A DNA stretch of 64,000 bases, taken from Linanthus parryae (lineage: Eukaryota; Streptophyta; Magnoliopsida; Ericales; Polemoniaceae). The stretch covers positions 115,952,088-116,016,087 of the forward strand of contig JALGPY010000002.1 in the NCBI GenBank assembly GCA_023055425.1. The letters are read 5' to 3'. The translations under genes were made by a program, and so were the position numbers. Under the pieces are notes generated by a model. The model did no database searches. It worked only from the letters and a program-made list of their open reading frames with translations, and was not told the origin of the DNA. Below are positions 10,776 through 21,986 of this stretch, piece after piece; position 1 is the stretch's first letter, and each line of letters begins with the position of its first letter.

Positions 10776-10966
10776 TCCGCCAGTCTATATACGATGACAA
10801 TTTTTTGTGTGGGAAAAAGTATATTAATTGAATTTAGCTGTCAGGTGTCATACACTGAGAGCATGGCGGATGTTGTTTATCTGGATTTGCTTTTTGATAA
10901 TTTTATGTATAGACTTTTGGCCAAACTTCTAAAACAGTAAATGTGCTTTGTTTCTAATTTACTTTG
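10776..10966. other. Intergenic sequence, nothing recognised
   Basis: AT-rich sequence between the foldback element and the possible MITE end; no coding frame or repeat structure supports a feature. Confidence 0.4.
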
Positions 10967-11651
10967 GCTATGTTTAGAGGATGAAAATGGAAGGAAAAGG
11001 AAAAGAAAACAGAATTACTTGAAACATTTTTCAGGTTTGGAAGTAAATGAAAATCAAAAGAAAATAAAAATAAATAGAAAATTGAGTTACAGTAGCGGAG
11101 ACAAACGTAAAAGTGACGAATTTTTTGACGGTTTCTTCCTTGTCCCAGTCAGCTGAAACTCTCTATGATATATCGTTGCACGATTTTTTTTCCTGCCTCT
11201 CTCTCTTCCGTCCGGACATCAAACACGGCAACGAGGTTCGTGACGACGGCCATGTTTGATTGATGACGACGTCCAGCTCTGGAGTTGGTGGTGGATGCAA
11301 AATTGGTAGTAGATTTGGGATTTGGTCGTGGTGTTGGAGGTGGATTGTGTTCGTATGGTTGCGGCCGTGTTGTGCGGTGGTGGTGGAAAGGTTGGGAGAG
11401 TTGTGCATCTGTGATTAACTTCTAAGAGACTGCCGGGACGAAATTTAAAATTGTTAAAGGACCGATTTTGCAATTACGAAACATTCATTTAATTGTTGGA
11501 GGCTATTGTTTTAATAATCTCATGAGTTCGCATGACCTTAATAAATTGAAATATTATAATTTTATTTTCTTGCAACTTTCATTTTGCTACCAAACAATAG
11601 AAAATGACATGAAAGTCTCTCACTTTCTTTTCACTTTTATTTCCCTTCTCC

Positions 11652-11715
11652 TTTTTTTTTTGTTTTTTTTTTTTTTTTTTTTTTTTTGTTTTTTTTTTTT
11701 TTTTTTTTTTTTTTT
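11652..11715 (-). other. LINE poly(A) tail
   Basis: T-run of about 64 bp with two G interruptions, immediately 3' (in the LINE sense) of a roughly 95-bp 3' UTR. Expected product of target-primed reverse transcription. Confidence 0.85.
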
Positions 11716-11810
11716 GAGGATAATCAAAGAAAGGAACCAAACAAAAACTAAGTAACATGTCTATCGTTATCACTAGCTAATGAATTCTTCAACCACTCTG
11801 GCTCCGCATT

Positions 11811-14800
11811 TCAAAGAGATAGGGATGACTCGCTCTGATGTCCTTTCGCCAGCTGGTCTGCCACGTGGTTCACTTCCCTAGGCACCCATCTTGCTTCCAC
11901 CTTTTCCATTTCCCCAAGAGGCCCCTTCATTGTTTCAAGCACATCACCTGTATTGGAGAAGTCTAAATCGTAGTTTCCTTCTATGACTCTGTTGATGCTT
12001 CTGGAAACTGTTGATGAGTCTCCTTCGGGAATGGCTCTCCTGATTCCCATCGATCTTGCTATCTCTAGTCCCCATCTTGCAGCTTTCATCTCCGACTCTT
12101 TCGCCGCTTCACACCGCTGGAGGTCGCTAGATCCAGCTGCAACGAAGTTTCCTCTTTCATCTCTGATTACAAACCCACCTCTTGCTGCTTTGGTTGAGGG
12201 ATTCCAAGACCCGTCGTAATTTATCTTCACCATCCCCTCCGACGGTTTTTTCCATCTCTTCACTTCTGCAGATCCTGTGTCAGGTACTTCATCTCTCACT
12301 TTCTTGAAGGTTTCTTGTAGCTCCTCAAATTTTTCAATGATGCTAGAAGGTAGTGCTTTCAGATCGGGTGTAGCACCTCGATGAACTTTATTGTTTCTAG
12401 CTAACCAGATTGTCCACAGAGTAAGGCACACAAGGGTCTGGTGATCACTGTTGTGTTCGCAAAATTGGGACCCAATCCAGTCTTGCGTGTTCATCTCCCT
12501 CATTTTTGTTACAAATGATGGTTTAAACAGTTGCTCCCATACCACTTTTGTAACTTTGCAGTTCTGGAAAAAATGTTTAGTTGAATCTTCACCCTTGTTG
12601 CAAAATGGGCATGGTCGGCTAACTTTGATGCCTCTTTTTTGAAGGTTCTTCGTGGTGGCAAGACTATCGAACTTCAATCTCCAAATAAAATGCTTTACTT
12701 TTGTTGGGAGCTTGAGCTTCCAGACCTTAGCAATTGGATCAGGTCTACTTTCAGATGTACCTAATACGGAGTTGTTTGTGTCATTCATTGCGATCCTGTA
12801 ACCCGACTTTACTCTGTAGATCCCGTCTTCTTCGTGGTGCCAGACCAGTCTGTCTCCTCTGCCTCTCTCCGGGAGCTGGATTTCGAGCACATCAGTGGCA
12901 TCCCACTCTTTCAGGTACTGTTTGACTTTCTCTTCGTTCCATTCTTGTCTCACCTGGTGGATAAAATCACTGACTTTCAAATTTGCGGTTTCTGGGTCTC
13001 TTGTTATCAGGGTGAAGTTTGGTTCTCTTGGGATCCATTTACTGTGTACTCCGATCAAATTACCGTCTCCCACCTTCCATCTCAGGCCCTTGTTTAGGAG
13101 CTTTCTACCTTCCAGAATGCTCCTCCATGCGAAAGAAGGGTTGTTCCCCAGTTTTGCCTCTAGGAAGGATTCATTGGAGTAGTACTTTGCTTGGAGGACT
13201 TTTGCAAGGATGGAGTTTGGATTCGGGACTATCCTCCAGCTCTGTTTAGCTAACATGGCTAAGTTGAACGCTCTAAAATTCCTAAAAGCTAAGCCCCCCT
13301 CTCTTTTATGACATTGCAGTTTGTTCCATGCTATCCACGCTATTCCTCTATCTTGACCTGTTTTGCTCCACCAAAACTGACGAATAATCTTCTCTATTCT
13401 ATCACAAATTCCATCCGGCAACTTGAAGCACGACATCGCATATGTGGGAATGACTTCCGCAATCGACCTAATCAGTATCTCTTTTTCCCCTTGTGTAAGG
13501 GTTCTTTCTTTCCAACCATTCAATATTCTACTCAGCCGTTCAAGTAGGTAGTTGAAGGACACTGACTTGTTTCTCCCCATTGTCGTAGGGAGGCCAAGAT
13601 ACTTATCATACTTTGCTACCTCCACCATGCAGCAAAAATCCAGAATCTGCTTCTTGACAGTGCCCGTGACATTGGATGAAAAGACAATGGCTGACTTATC
13701 AATGTTTATTCTTTGTCCCGAAGCTTTACTGTAGACTTGTATTATCTGTAGCAGCATAGCTAGGTCATCTGTATTTGCCTGTAAAAAGAACAAACTATCG
13801 TCAGCGAAAAAGAGGTGGGAAACTGCTGGCCCACCCCGGGACGCTGTAACTGCTGCCAGCTCTCCCCTGTCAACTGCAGCAGTAACAGCTCTCGATAGCA
13901 CTTCACTGCACATTAGGAACAAGTACGGGGACAAGGGACAACCTTGTCTTAGGCCTCGTTCTGGTATAACACACCCCGAAATTGTACCGTTGCGAACAAA
14001 GTTAAACCCCACCGTGGTTACACAGTTCATCACTTGCTCCAAAAATTTAGGCCCAAAACCAAACTGAAATAGCGTTTCCTTTAGGAACTCCCATTCGACC
14101 CTATCATAGGCCTTGCTCATATCCACCTTGAGTGTCAGATACCCCTTTTTTCCTTTTTTCTGGGTTTTCAAAGAATGAATAACTTCAAAAGCCGTTAAAA
14201 TATTATCAGAGATCAGACGCCCTGGGACAACGACACTCTGATTTTCACTAATGATACTAGGTAGAATCCTTTTCAATCTATTGGCAATGGCTTTTGAGAC
14301 AATCTCGTAAATAATAGTACACAGACTAATAGGACGATAGTCACCTGGTTTTCGGGGCTGCTTGATTTTTGGAATGAGAGCTATGAGAGTTTTGTTATAC
14401 TCGAGCAGACTTTTTCCTTCATTTAGGATTTGCAAGCATGTGGCAGTTACTCCTCCACCCACTAACGCCCAGAAACGTTGAAAAAATCCGTCGTTGAAAC
14501 CGTCAATTCCGAGGGCTTTATCCGGGGACATCATAAATAAAGCCGTCCTCACCTCTGCTGCCGTATATGCTGCTTCCATTGATCCCCGTTCTTCCGTGCT
14601 AATACTCGATTCCAAATCTGCTAGAGCTGGTGCTATTTCGGTCAAAGTCGGGTTGTCTGACTTAAAAATCTCGCAAAGTGCTCTTCGAGAGCCCGCTCAA
14701 TGTCTTCCCTGTCTGTAACCCACCTGCCCTCTTTGTCTTCTATACCCTCAATCGCATTTTTTCCCCTCCGAATGGTTGCCCGTCGATGGAAGAACCGGGT

Positions 14801-15855
14801 GTTCCTGTCCCCATACTTTAGCCACTCCACCCTTGACCTCTGTCTTCACATCACTTCTTCCTTCTCTAGTAAAACATTATATCTCTTTCCCGCTTGTCGC
14901 TTCTCTGCCCTTACTTGTTCCGTCAATCGCCTAGCGTCCAGTTGTTCCAATTCTTTCATGCAAAGTTCTGTTTGCCTCTTTACTGACCCGAACTCATTGC
15001 GCTCCCAATTCTTACACTCCAGCCCTAGGCCCCTCAGCCTCCAATGCGATTCTTCTCCCGTCGAGAGGTCCCAGATCTCCCATACAAAGCTTTCAAAACC
15101 ATTATGCTTTTGCCACATTTGTTCGTACTGGAAACGTCGCCCTCTTCCTGTTAATTGCTTCCCTCCCCATTGCACTACTAGTGGTTTGTGGTCGGAATCG
15201 GGCCAAACCGCATTAGTAACCCGAGAAATCCTGTGCATATCCAGCCACTTCGTGGTTGCCACCGCCCTATCCAGCCTTTCGCGGATGTTCTCATCCACTC
15301 TATTGTTATTCCATGTAAAAACCCCTCCTTCACATCCCAGATCGTGTAGTTCAAGATCGTGTAGCACCTCTTTAAACTCGGCTATCTGGCTATAAGTGAC
15401 ATCCCGACCCCCAATTTTCTCTTCGCTAGATGAAATGGCATTAAAATCCCCTACTATTAGCCACGCACCATCCGGGTTGGATTTTAACCGTCTCAAAAGT
15501 TCCCACGAGTGCTTTCTATCTTCTTTCACCGGGTTGCCATAAATTCCGGTAAACTTTCACTCCCTACCATCTTCTTCTACGATCACCACATCTATGTGGT
15601 GAATTGTAGAGTTTTGTATCGTTACTGTTAGTGACTGCCTCCACATGAGACCGAGCCCTCCCTTTGTTCCAACTGGATCAACGAAAAAACCCTCATCATA
15701 CCCCATCTTTTGCATACCTTCATCATTGCTTCTCTATTTACCTTGGTTTCCATCAAAAAAACCAAAGTGGGTCCTTGGCGCTTCACTAAATCATGAAGCG
15801 ATAGGATCGTGTGGTGGTTCCCAAGCCCCCGCACGTTCCAACTGAGGAGATTCAT
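11811..15855 (-). pseudogene. LINE ORF2: endonuclease, reverse transcriptase, zf-RVT, RNase H (broken)
   Basis: Starts at ATG 15853-15855 with MNLLSWNVRGLG, the start of an exonuclease-endonuclease-phosphatase (APE-like) domain; LIVGDFNAI follows near 15455. The endonuclease part has a frameshift near 15695 and an in-frame TGA near 15560; another TGA lies at 14846 and a frameshift near 14645. From 14645 the frame is open to 11811 and encodes RT (GIDGFNDGFFQ, RPISLC, FADDSLFFL), the zf-RVT region (CPFCNKGEDSTKHFF) and a C-terminal RNase H (NYDGSW, EGDSSTV, NHVADQLAKG). The product would nick target DNA and copy the LINE RNA there. The breaks make it inactive as one polyprotein. Confidence 0.92.
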
Positions 15856-17213
15856 TGTGCTTGGCGGGATTGCTTAGCAGCCTCCGCCAATTTCGCGTTT
15901 AGAGATTTAGAGGCACTCCCCGCCTTATTTCCCCCTTTCTCCGTCTGATTTTCCCCTTCCTTCCTGGACCTTATCGCTCTTAGGTACCTTCTTTCCATCT
16001 CAAGTTGCTTGTTCCTCTTTGTGTTCTCTTGTGTCTGCGCCGAAGAAGGACTCATCTCCGGGGCTATTTTCCTCTTTGGTGAAGCCGACCTTGAAGAACT
16101 AAATGCCGTCTCTTTTATCTGGTGGTGAGGACCTTCCTTCTCAGTTTGATTGCCCTCCCTGACTTTCCCGCTTGCCCCACCTGATTTTCCAATGACCCCT
16201 TTTGGGCCGGTTGTTTCCTTAGTCGTCCCGTCCCTTGGCTCTATCGGGTTCTCCTCGACGTTTGTCATTGTGGCTTCATGTGTAGGGGGATTCTGCACTA
16301 TGTTTTGATGGTTAGTGCTTTCATCCCCTAACTCCCCACTTTCGTCCACCATAGGTTCTTCTAGGTTTTGATTCAGATCGAAAGCCTCCGCTGCTTCCGT
16401 ATCCTTTTCTTGAGATTTGTCCATTGCTGCATCCTTCAGATTGCTCTTGGTTTTGATGGTTGGGATCGGTCTATTCTTCTTTGGGGGGTGGTATAACATC
16501 CACTCTCCGTACCCCGCCTCCCTTTCTTGATCGATTCCCTCCTCCAAGTGATTACAGTTTGCACTGTGATGGTCTAGGTACCCACACCATTTGCAAATAT
16601 ACGGGATTCGTTCGTACTTGAAGTCTAACCAAATTCTCTCCTTTTTGACGTTGACATAAACTCCTCTTGGTAGGGCTTCAAACAGGGGTATTCGGACCCG
16701 AACTCGGATAAAGTTCTCCAGACCCTTGCTATCAATCCTTGGATTCGATTCAATGACCTCTCCCAGATTTTGGACTGCTTTTCTTCCGGCTTGCTCGGTT
16801 GTCAGATGAACTGGAAGAGTGTGCACCTGGACCCATACATCCATCGTCTCGAACGTGGGTTTTCTGTTTCATCCCCCAGCTTACATGGTTTCACCATCAT
16901 CATGGCGCCGTCAAAGACCCATGGACCGCCAGATTCGCTCCATCAATCCCTTGTTTGGAAACCTCAACAGGAAGGTGTTTCGACCAACCATGTAAAAGTT
17001 TATCTGTTCTCCTTTATTCCAAACCCTTCGGAAAAACGCCTTCATGGGTCTCGGATTGATCTCTTCGTCCGTCAAAAACCTCGCTATCAAGCACCATTCG
17101 AACCCTTTTTCAGCCTGGTTACAGAAATCCTCTTCAAAGTCTATCTCCTTCGCTTCTTTTTCCGTCAGCACCAGTGGATCGAACGCCGCATGTGTTAGGG
17201 TTTCAGCCATCAC
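15852..17213 (-). pseudogene. LINE ORF1: DUF4283 and zinc-knuckle nucleic-acid-binding protein (frameshifted)
   Basis: The N-terminal part (17213-16911) resembles the DUF4283 domain of plant LINE and gag-like proteins (FLTDEEINPRPM, RNTFLLRFPN). A frame change near 16900 leads into 16844-15852, which has VWVQVHTLPVHL, then the CCHC zinc knuckle CKWCGYLDHHSANC near 16605-16560, then a long charged, low-complexity tail. It is the RNA-chaperone partner of ORF2. Its stop codon overlaps the ORF2 start as ATGA, suggesting termination-reinitiation of translation. Confidence 0.85.
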
Positions 17214-17404
17214 CTAGGTTTTCTTTCTCCTCCGTTAACTTCGGAGCCTCCCATTTTCAACCCTTCTCATTTTCTAAAATTCCAAACATAGCTTTTGTGC
17301 ACACGTAATTTAATTTTAATCAAAATAAGTACCTGAGCTATGAATGTAAGTTTTCATCCAAAAAACAAACTATGTTTTAACAAACACCCAATTAACAAAG
17401 AAGA

Positions 17405-19366
17405 AATGGGCGAGGAAATCGAGTGAGTATCGTCCAATTAGCCTTTGTTGCTATAAGATTGTTGCTAAGACTGCTACTAATAGATTAAAGAAACTTTTAC
17501 CGAATTTAATTTCGGAAAACCAAAGTGTCTTTGTACCTGGGAGGCTCATAAGAGACAATATATTGACGGCGTTTGAAATTATTCATTCGCTCAAGAGAAG
17601 GAAAGATGCAATAAAGGCTATGCGGCGATGAATTGATATGAGCAAAGCTTGTCAGAGTAGAATGGAATTTTTTGAAGGAAGCGCTTCAGCACATGAGGTT
17701 CGGCCCTAGATTCACATAGCTAATCTTTAATTTCATCTCTACAGTGATATATTCTTTTATAAGGAACGAAATATCAGTTGGTAATGTGATTCCTGAGAGA
17801 GGACTACGTCAGGGATGTCTGATGTCTCCATATCTCTTTCTGATATGCAGCGAGTTTCTAGCACGAGCTCTATCTTTGGCTGTCTCAGAGGGCCGGTTGG
17901 AAGGTGTTACGGCGTCAAGGGGAGGACCAGTTGTCTCCCATCTCTTGTTCGCTGGTGTTCTTTGTTTTTTACAGGTGCCAATTTTGAGAATCTTAATCAC
18001 TTGCTGAAAATTATTTCGGATTATGGGAAAGCTCCTGGTCAAGTAGTCAATCTTAACAAATCAGCACTTATTTTCTCTTCGGCCGTTCCTATGGAAACTC
18101 GTGCGTAATTGCTAGCAGTAATTGGAGTACAAGAAGTTGACAAGTACGACAAGTATCTCGGTCTTCCCACCACGATGGGGAGAAACAAATCTACCACTTT
18201 AACTCCCTTATTGAGAAAATTTGAAGCAGACTCAAAGGTTGGAAGGAAAGGTCCATCTCTATTTCAGGCAAGGAACTTTTGGTGAAAGTGGTGGCACAGG
18301 AATTAGAGACTTATGCGATGAGCTGTTTTATGCCTCCAGAGGGCATTTGCGAGAAAATAGAAGCTTTGATTGGTCGATTCTGTTGGGCTCAGCGTGATAA
18401 AAGAAAGTGGAATCAACTGGTTTGCTTGGTGTAAGATTCAGGGATCATGAAGAGAAGGTGGACTGGGTTTCAGGAAGATGAAGGAATTCAATCAAGCATT
18501 GCTGGCCAAACAAGGATGGAGGATTATAAATAATCCAAATTCTTTACTTAGTAGAGTTCTTGAAGCGAAATACTTTGCGAATACTCACTTTTGGTATTTC
18601 AAACTTAGTAATGCACCATCTTATGCATGGAGCAGTATTCTGTTTGGGAGGGAGCTGCTGAAGAAAGGTCTTAGATGGAAGATTGGGGATGGGAGTTCGG
18701 CCTCTCAAGTCGATCCCTGGCTGCCGGATCACTTAGACTTCAAAGTTATCACTCCGCTTATGGATTCAGGCACCCTTGTTGGTAATTTCATCAATCCTCA
18801 TAGCCTTGGAACATTGACTATTTGAAGAATCTTTTAAGGGATGTTGATGTATATGCTATTTCCAATATCCCTATCCCGGCCTGTACATGCCCGACAGAAT
18901 TATATGGAACTTGGAGGAGAAGGGAGTCTACACGGAGTCATGATATGAAGTTGCCATGAGGGATATGTCAATACCAACAACTCACGGTCTTCCAATGAGT
19001 ATTGGGCTAGTTTCTTTGAGACCTTATAGAAGATAAGGATTCCAAAAAAGATCATTCATTTCATTTGGCAATGTTTTCATGAGTTTCTCCCCACCCGTTC
19101 TAATATTTTGCGTAGAAATGTTGTTACTGACAATATGTGTGTTTTTGTAGAGCTCGGGAAGAAACAAAAACCCACCTCTTTGCTCTTTGCCCGAAGTTTA
19201 AGAAGATTTGGATTAGTATGGGATTCAACCCCGATCTCTTGAAGTTTGATATGGGATTCAAATTTTGGCTAACTAATCTCATTACCCAAGCAAATACTCA
19301 AGACCGAAGAAGAATATATTGCCTTCTATGGGAGGTTTGGAATCTAAGAAATATTATTTTCTTTAA
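17405..19366 (+). pseudogene. Second LINE fragment, opposite strand, heavily decayed
   Basis: Begins abruptly inside RT (SSEYRPISLC equivalent near 17420, NQSVFVPGRLIRDNILTAFEIIHSL near 17520-17595). It continues through the degraded active-site region (FA followed by decay near 17945) and KYLGLPTTMGRNKS (about 18150-18190), with a longer open piece at 18478-18825 (LAKQGWRIINNPNSLLSRVLEAKY). It ends in the zf-RVT to pre-RNase H region (about 19140-19366). It belongs to the same broad LINE group as the neighbour at 11652-17260 but is much more degraded. No EN, RNase H or poly(A) tail remains. Confidence 0.85.
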
Positions 19367-19379
19367 TGGTTCACCTAGC

Positions 19380-19722
19380 CACCAACCTTATCTCTTCCTC
19401 CTCTTCAACAGAACCTTCTCTTCCTCCTCCTTGCTTCCCTCCACACAATCTCCATCACCACCTCCAAGCTCCAGCCCTCCTCCACCACAATTTCCTCCTG
19501 CACAATGAATTCACAACCACCCAAATTGTCGAGACCCTTGAAATCGCAAAACCAAACGCCTACCAGATCTTCTTCGGGTTCTTTGCCTTCTCTCTCTTCG
19601 CATTTCACTATGATTGAGCTGAAGCAGAGAACCCTCCCATCTCTCTCCAAGCCTTCTGATAGAGACACCCATCAGGTCACCGCCGAAGACCTCGAGAAGA
19701 TCATCTCCACCGAGAGCGTGCC
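19380..19722 (+). pseudogene. 5' fragment of a TORTIFOLIA1/SPIRAL2-like microtubule-associated protein gene
   Basis: ATG at 19505 opens about 73 codons: a Ser/Pro-rich start, then MIELKQRTLPSLSKPSDRD and HQVTAEDLEKIISTES. This is the beginning of the N-terminal HEAT-repeat domain of plant TORTIFOLIA1/SPIRAL2-like proteins, which bind cortical microtubules. About 120 bp upstream is a CT/CA-rich stretch like a plant 5' UTR. Similarity stops exactly where the gypsy-type LTR begins (19723) and no later exon is found to the right. It is thus a truncated gene piece squeezed between a LINE fragment and an LTR. The identification rests on recalled family similarity over about 45 residues. Confidence 0.65.
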
Positions 19723-21986
19723 TGTAACAACCTGTATATTTCCCGAGCTTTTCGTTACGGACCAGCGTGTCCAGGAGGGTGCCACTCAAAATGAAGCGGT
19801 GGAAATCGTGAACAAAACATTCAATAATTAAATATAATACAACTTATAATTGTCTTAACACGATATACTATTACACAAGGTGATATTATACTAAGAGTTC
19901 AACTTAATAAAAGTGCTACCAACTACTAGATAGGTTCACGATCCCTTCTATGTCGAGAACCCCCTCTCCTACACCTGCGGGGGAAAGAAACAAGGAACGC
20001 AGTTTTCCGAAAGTCAGCAAGAAATGCTGAGTGAGAATACACCATAGCATGTAAAGCAGGAAAGCTAAGAAAGGCAATGGGGTTACGTGTTTAAAACAGT
20101 TCAAAGAGTAACAGAGTATAACATTAGATTTCAAATTATCGAGAACAAGGCTGCGAAGTTATCCCATGATGATAGTTTTGTTGGGTTTTGATGCAGGTTA
20201 CGCAGGGGAAGTACAACAAACAAATCCTGATCAAAGCCCTCCATGAATCGCATGTTAAACTCTCATAACATGATAAAGGAAGTAATGTTTACATTGTAGG
20301 TTTGTGTTATCACAACGTAGAATAGCGTCCACGTCTCTACACACCTTGGGATTGCAAACTGGAATCTCCTCTACGGATTGTGGTAGCACCGCAGAAAAAG
20401 AAATTGCTACGAGCTTGATCAAATCAAGTGGATCATGCAAAACGAGGAGGGAGGCCGAGGGGGTTTCGCGCTCCTCTTATCGTCGGGTATGGGGCCTTGC
20501 ACCTCTTTGGTACTCTCTATCCTTGCTCTGATTATTTTACTTAATGACAACTCATTGAAATTGTAGTATCCCTGATTTGAAAGTATGAAATACTTGTATT
20601 TATTGTGAATACGTGACTTTGGCATAACATGTTAGCATGCTTAATTTTTGTTCTATGCAGTGTAGTCGTTTCATTGTATAGTGGTTGTGTTTACGAAGCT
20701 TCTGTTACTTTAGTGAATTTTATGCCATTTCGTATCCGGAAAGATGAACTCATAATTGTGAAACTATGATAGTTAAGCTCGTCCAGAAATACACCAGAAT
20801 TACTAATATCTTCTTTAATCGCTAGATTAAGGATAAAAATATTTAGGGAATAATTAGTACTAATCATTCGTTTAAGTGTTACTTAGCTTAGTTAATCATG
20901 ATTAGTACATAATGACTTGTAGTATGTTAGCTTGTATATGTGTTAACTGTATGAATGACACGTAGGGTGACACGTGTCACTGCCTTAGCCACTATCACAG
21001 ATGATTGACACACGCCCCTGCTGCGTGTCGTCGCGTGGCAGCTTTCGTCACATGTGCGACACGTGTCCTACTGCAAGTCAGATGCTTCTGACACATAACC
21101 CTCCCGTGTGTCACCGCCATAGCCTCATGCTCTGCATGCGTGACACCTATGCGACATGTGTCACGACTCTGGCCTCTGAACCCTACATGGATGCCACGTG
21201 TCCCTATGACACATCGGTACCTGATTGGTCGATCACTTCTATAAATTGGGACACGTGCTTTAGTTATTTCTCATTCCAGACTCGATTTAGTTATTGATAA
21301 GTGAGAGAGAGATGTTGGGGTTATTCTATTCTTGGAGCTGCTGATATTATCTCAAGTCGTTATCAGGTGCTATTATTGAGGTAGGGGGTTATGCAGTTTA
21401 CAATATCATTATCGCTTATGGAATATCAGCATGCTTCGTGTTAAATATATGCCGATCCATATATTCTTGTTATTGTCACTTTGTATGCCATTGTGTGCTA
21501 TGTGATTATTACGTGAAATGTGGTATTACGTGTAACCTGCCATAATTATATTGTTTATTGCATTTCACCCTACTATTGCGGTAAACGACCTACTGGGCGC
21601 GAGCTCACCCCCTAACAGTGTTTGCAGGTTACGACGGACGGATCAAACGGTAGAATTGAAGTGATAGCTTTATTAGATTAGATTAAAGTTTGTTATTTGG
21701 TTTATTGTATCAGATTATTTGTAAACACATTCTTTTATAAAATTACTATTTTCAATCGTGAGTCACGTACCGCTGTATCGTCTTTTATGAAATAAATGAA
21801 TAAGCGTTTACTGAAATACGATAATCTATCTGGTACCTGAGCTGGTGGCTCAGACGGTACCTGTTTGGCAGACGAGTCCTTGTTTTGGTACCCGCGGTGG
21901 TGATCTGCAGGTGGTGCCGGTTGGATCGTCGAGCCCGTACTGTTTATTATTTCCTAAAATAAGACCCTGGGTTCTGGGTCGTTACA
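19723..21986. mobile_element. Lone LTR of a Ty3-gypsy (Tekay-like) retrotransposon
   Basis: Starts TGTAACAACC and ends GGGTCGTTACA, i.e. TG...CA with the near-symmetrical ends common in plant Tekay-type LTRs. It shares a conserved block (CCTGCGG.GGGAAAGAAA, then AAATGCTGAGT, near 19972-20033) with the 3-kb LTRs at 28488-31679 and 32101-35000 in the same relative orientation, which would put its sense on the - strand. A TATA-like TATAAATT with an ACGTG cluster upstream reads on +, so orientation is left open. The 5 bp on each side (GTGCC, GAAAT) do not match, so this may be a recombination product rather than a simple solo LTR. Confidence 0.7.
20955..21250 (+). promoter_or_regulatory. Cluster of ACGTG/CACGTG (G-box/ABRE-like) motifs upstream of a TATA-like box
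   Basis: Within the lone LTR, GACACGTGTC-type sequences recur at about 20969, 21058 and 21246, with related GCCACGTGTCC near 21192 and several GACACATGTGTC-like variants. TATAAATT lies at about 21240. ACGT-core motifs bind plant bZIP/bHLH factors (stress and light response); regulation of the LTR by them is an inference. Confidence 0.5.

Larger units (their letters stand above)
11652..17260 (-). mobile_element. Nearly full-length plant LINE (L1-type non-LTR retrotransposon)
   Basis: 5.6 kb on the - strand: ORF1 (17213-15852), ORF2 (15855-11811), a short 3' UTR and a poly(A) tail seen as a T-run at 11652-11715. The 8-bp CCCTTCTC occurs just outside the tail (11643-11650) and again at 17261-17268, a plausible target duplication that would place the 5' end at about 17260. 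ORF1 and the endonuclease part of ORF2 carry frameshifts and stops, but the RT to RNase H part is open for 944 codons. The element is therefore no longer autonomous, though fairly young. Confidence 0.88.
10967..17292. mobile_element. Possible TIR element split by the LINE
   Basis: GCTATGTTTAG at 10967-10977 is the near-complement of CCAAACATAGC at 17282-17292. With the LINE (11652-17260) taken out, these would be the ends of a non-coding element of about 0.7 kb. The TIR is short and the interior (10978-11650) has no ORF; a run of G/T-rich trinucleotides lies at 11220-11400. No convincing target duplication was found for this outer element, so this is tentative. Confidence 0.35.

Noticed and set aside
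11163..11755. Overlapping small ORFs with Thr/Pro-rich and poly-Phe sequences.
   Set aside because: Low-complexity G/T-rich sequence and the LINE poly(A) tail; no family resemblance.
11811..14830. The many + strand ORFs opposite the LINE.
   Set aside because: They are antisense shadows of ORF2 with no family features.
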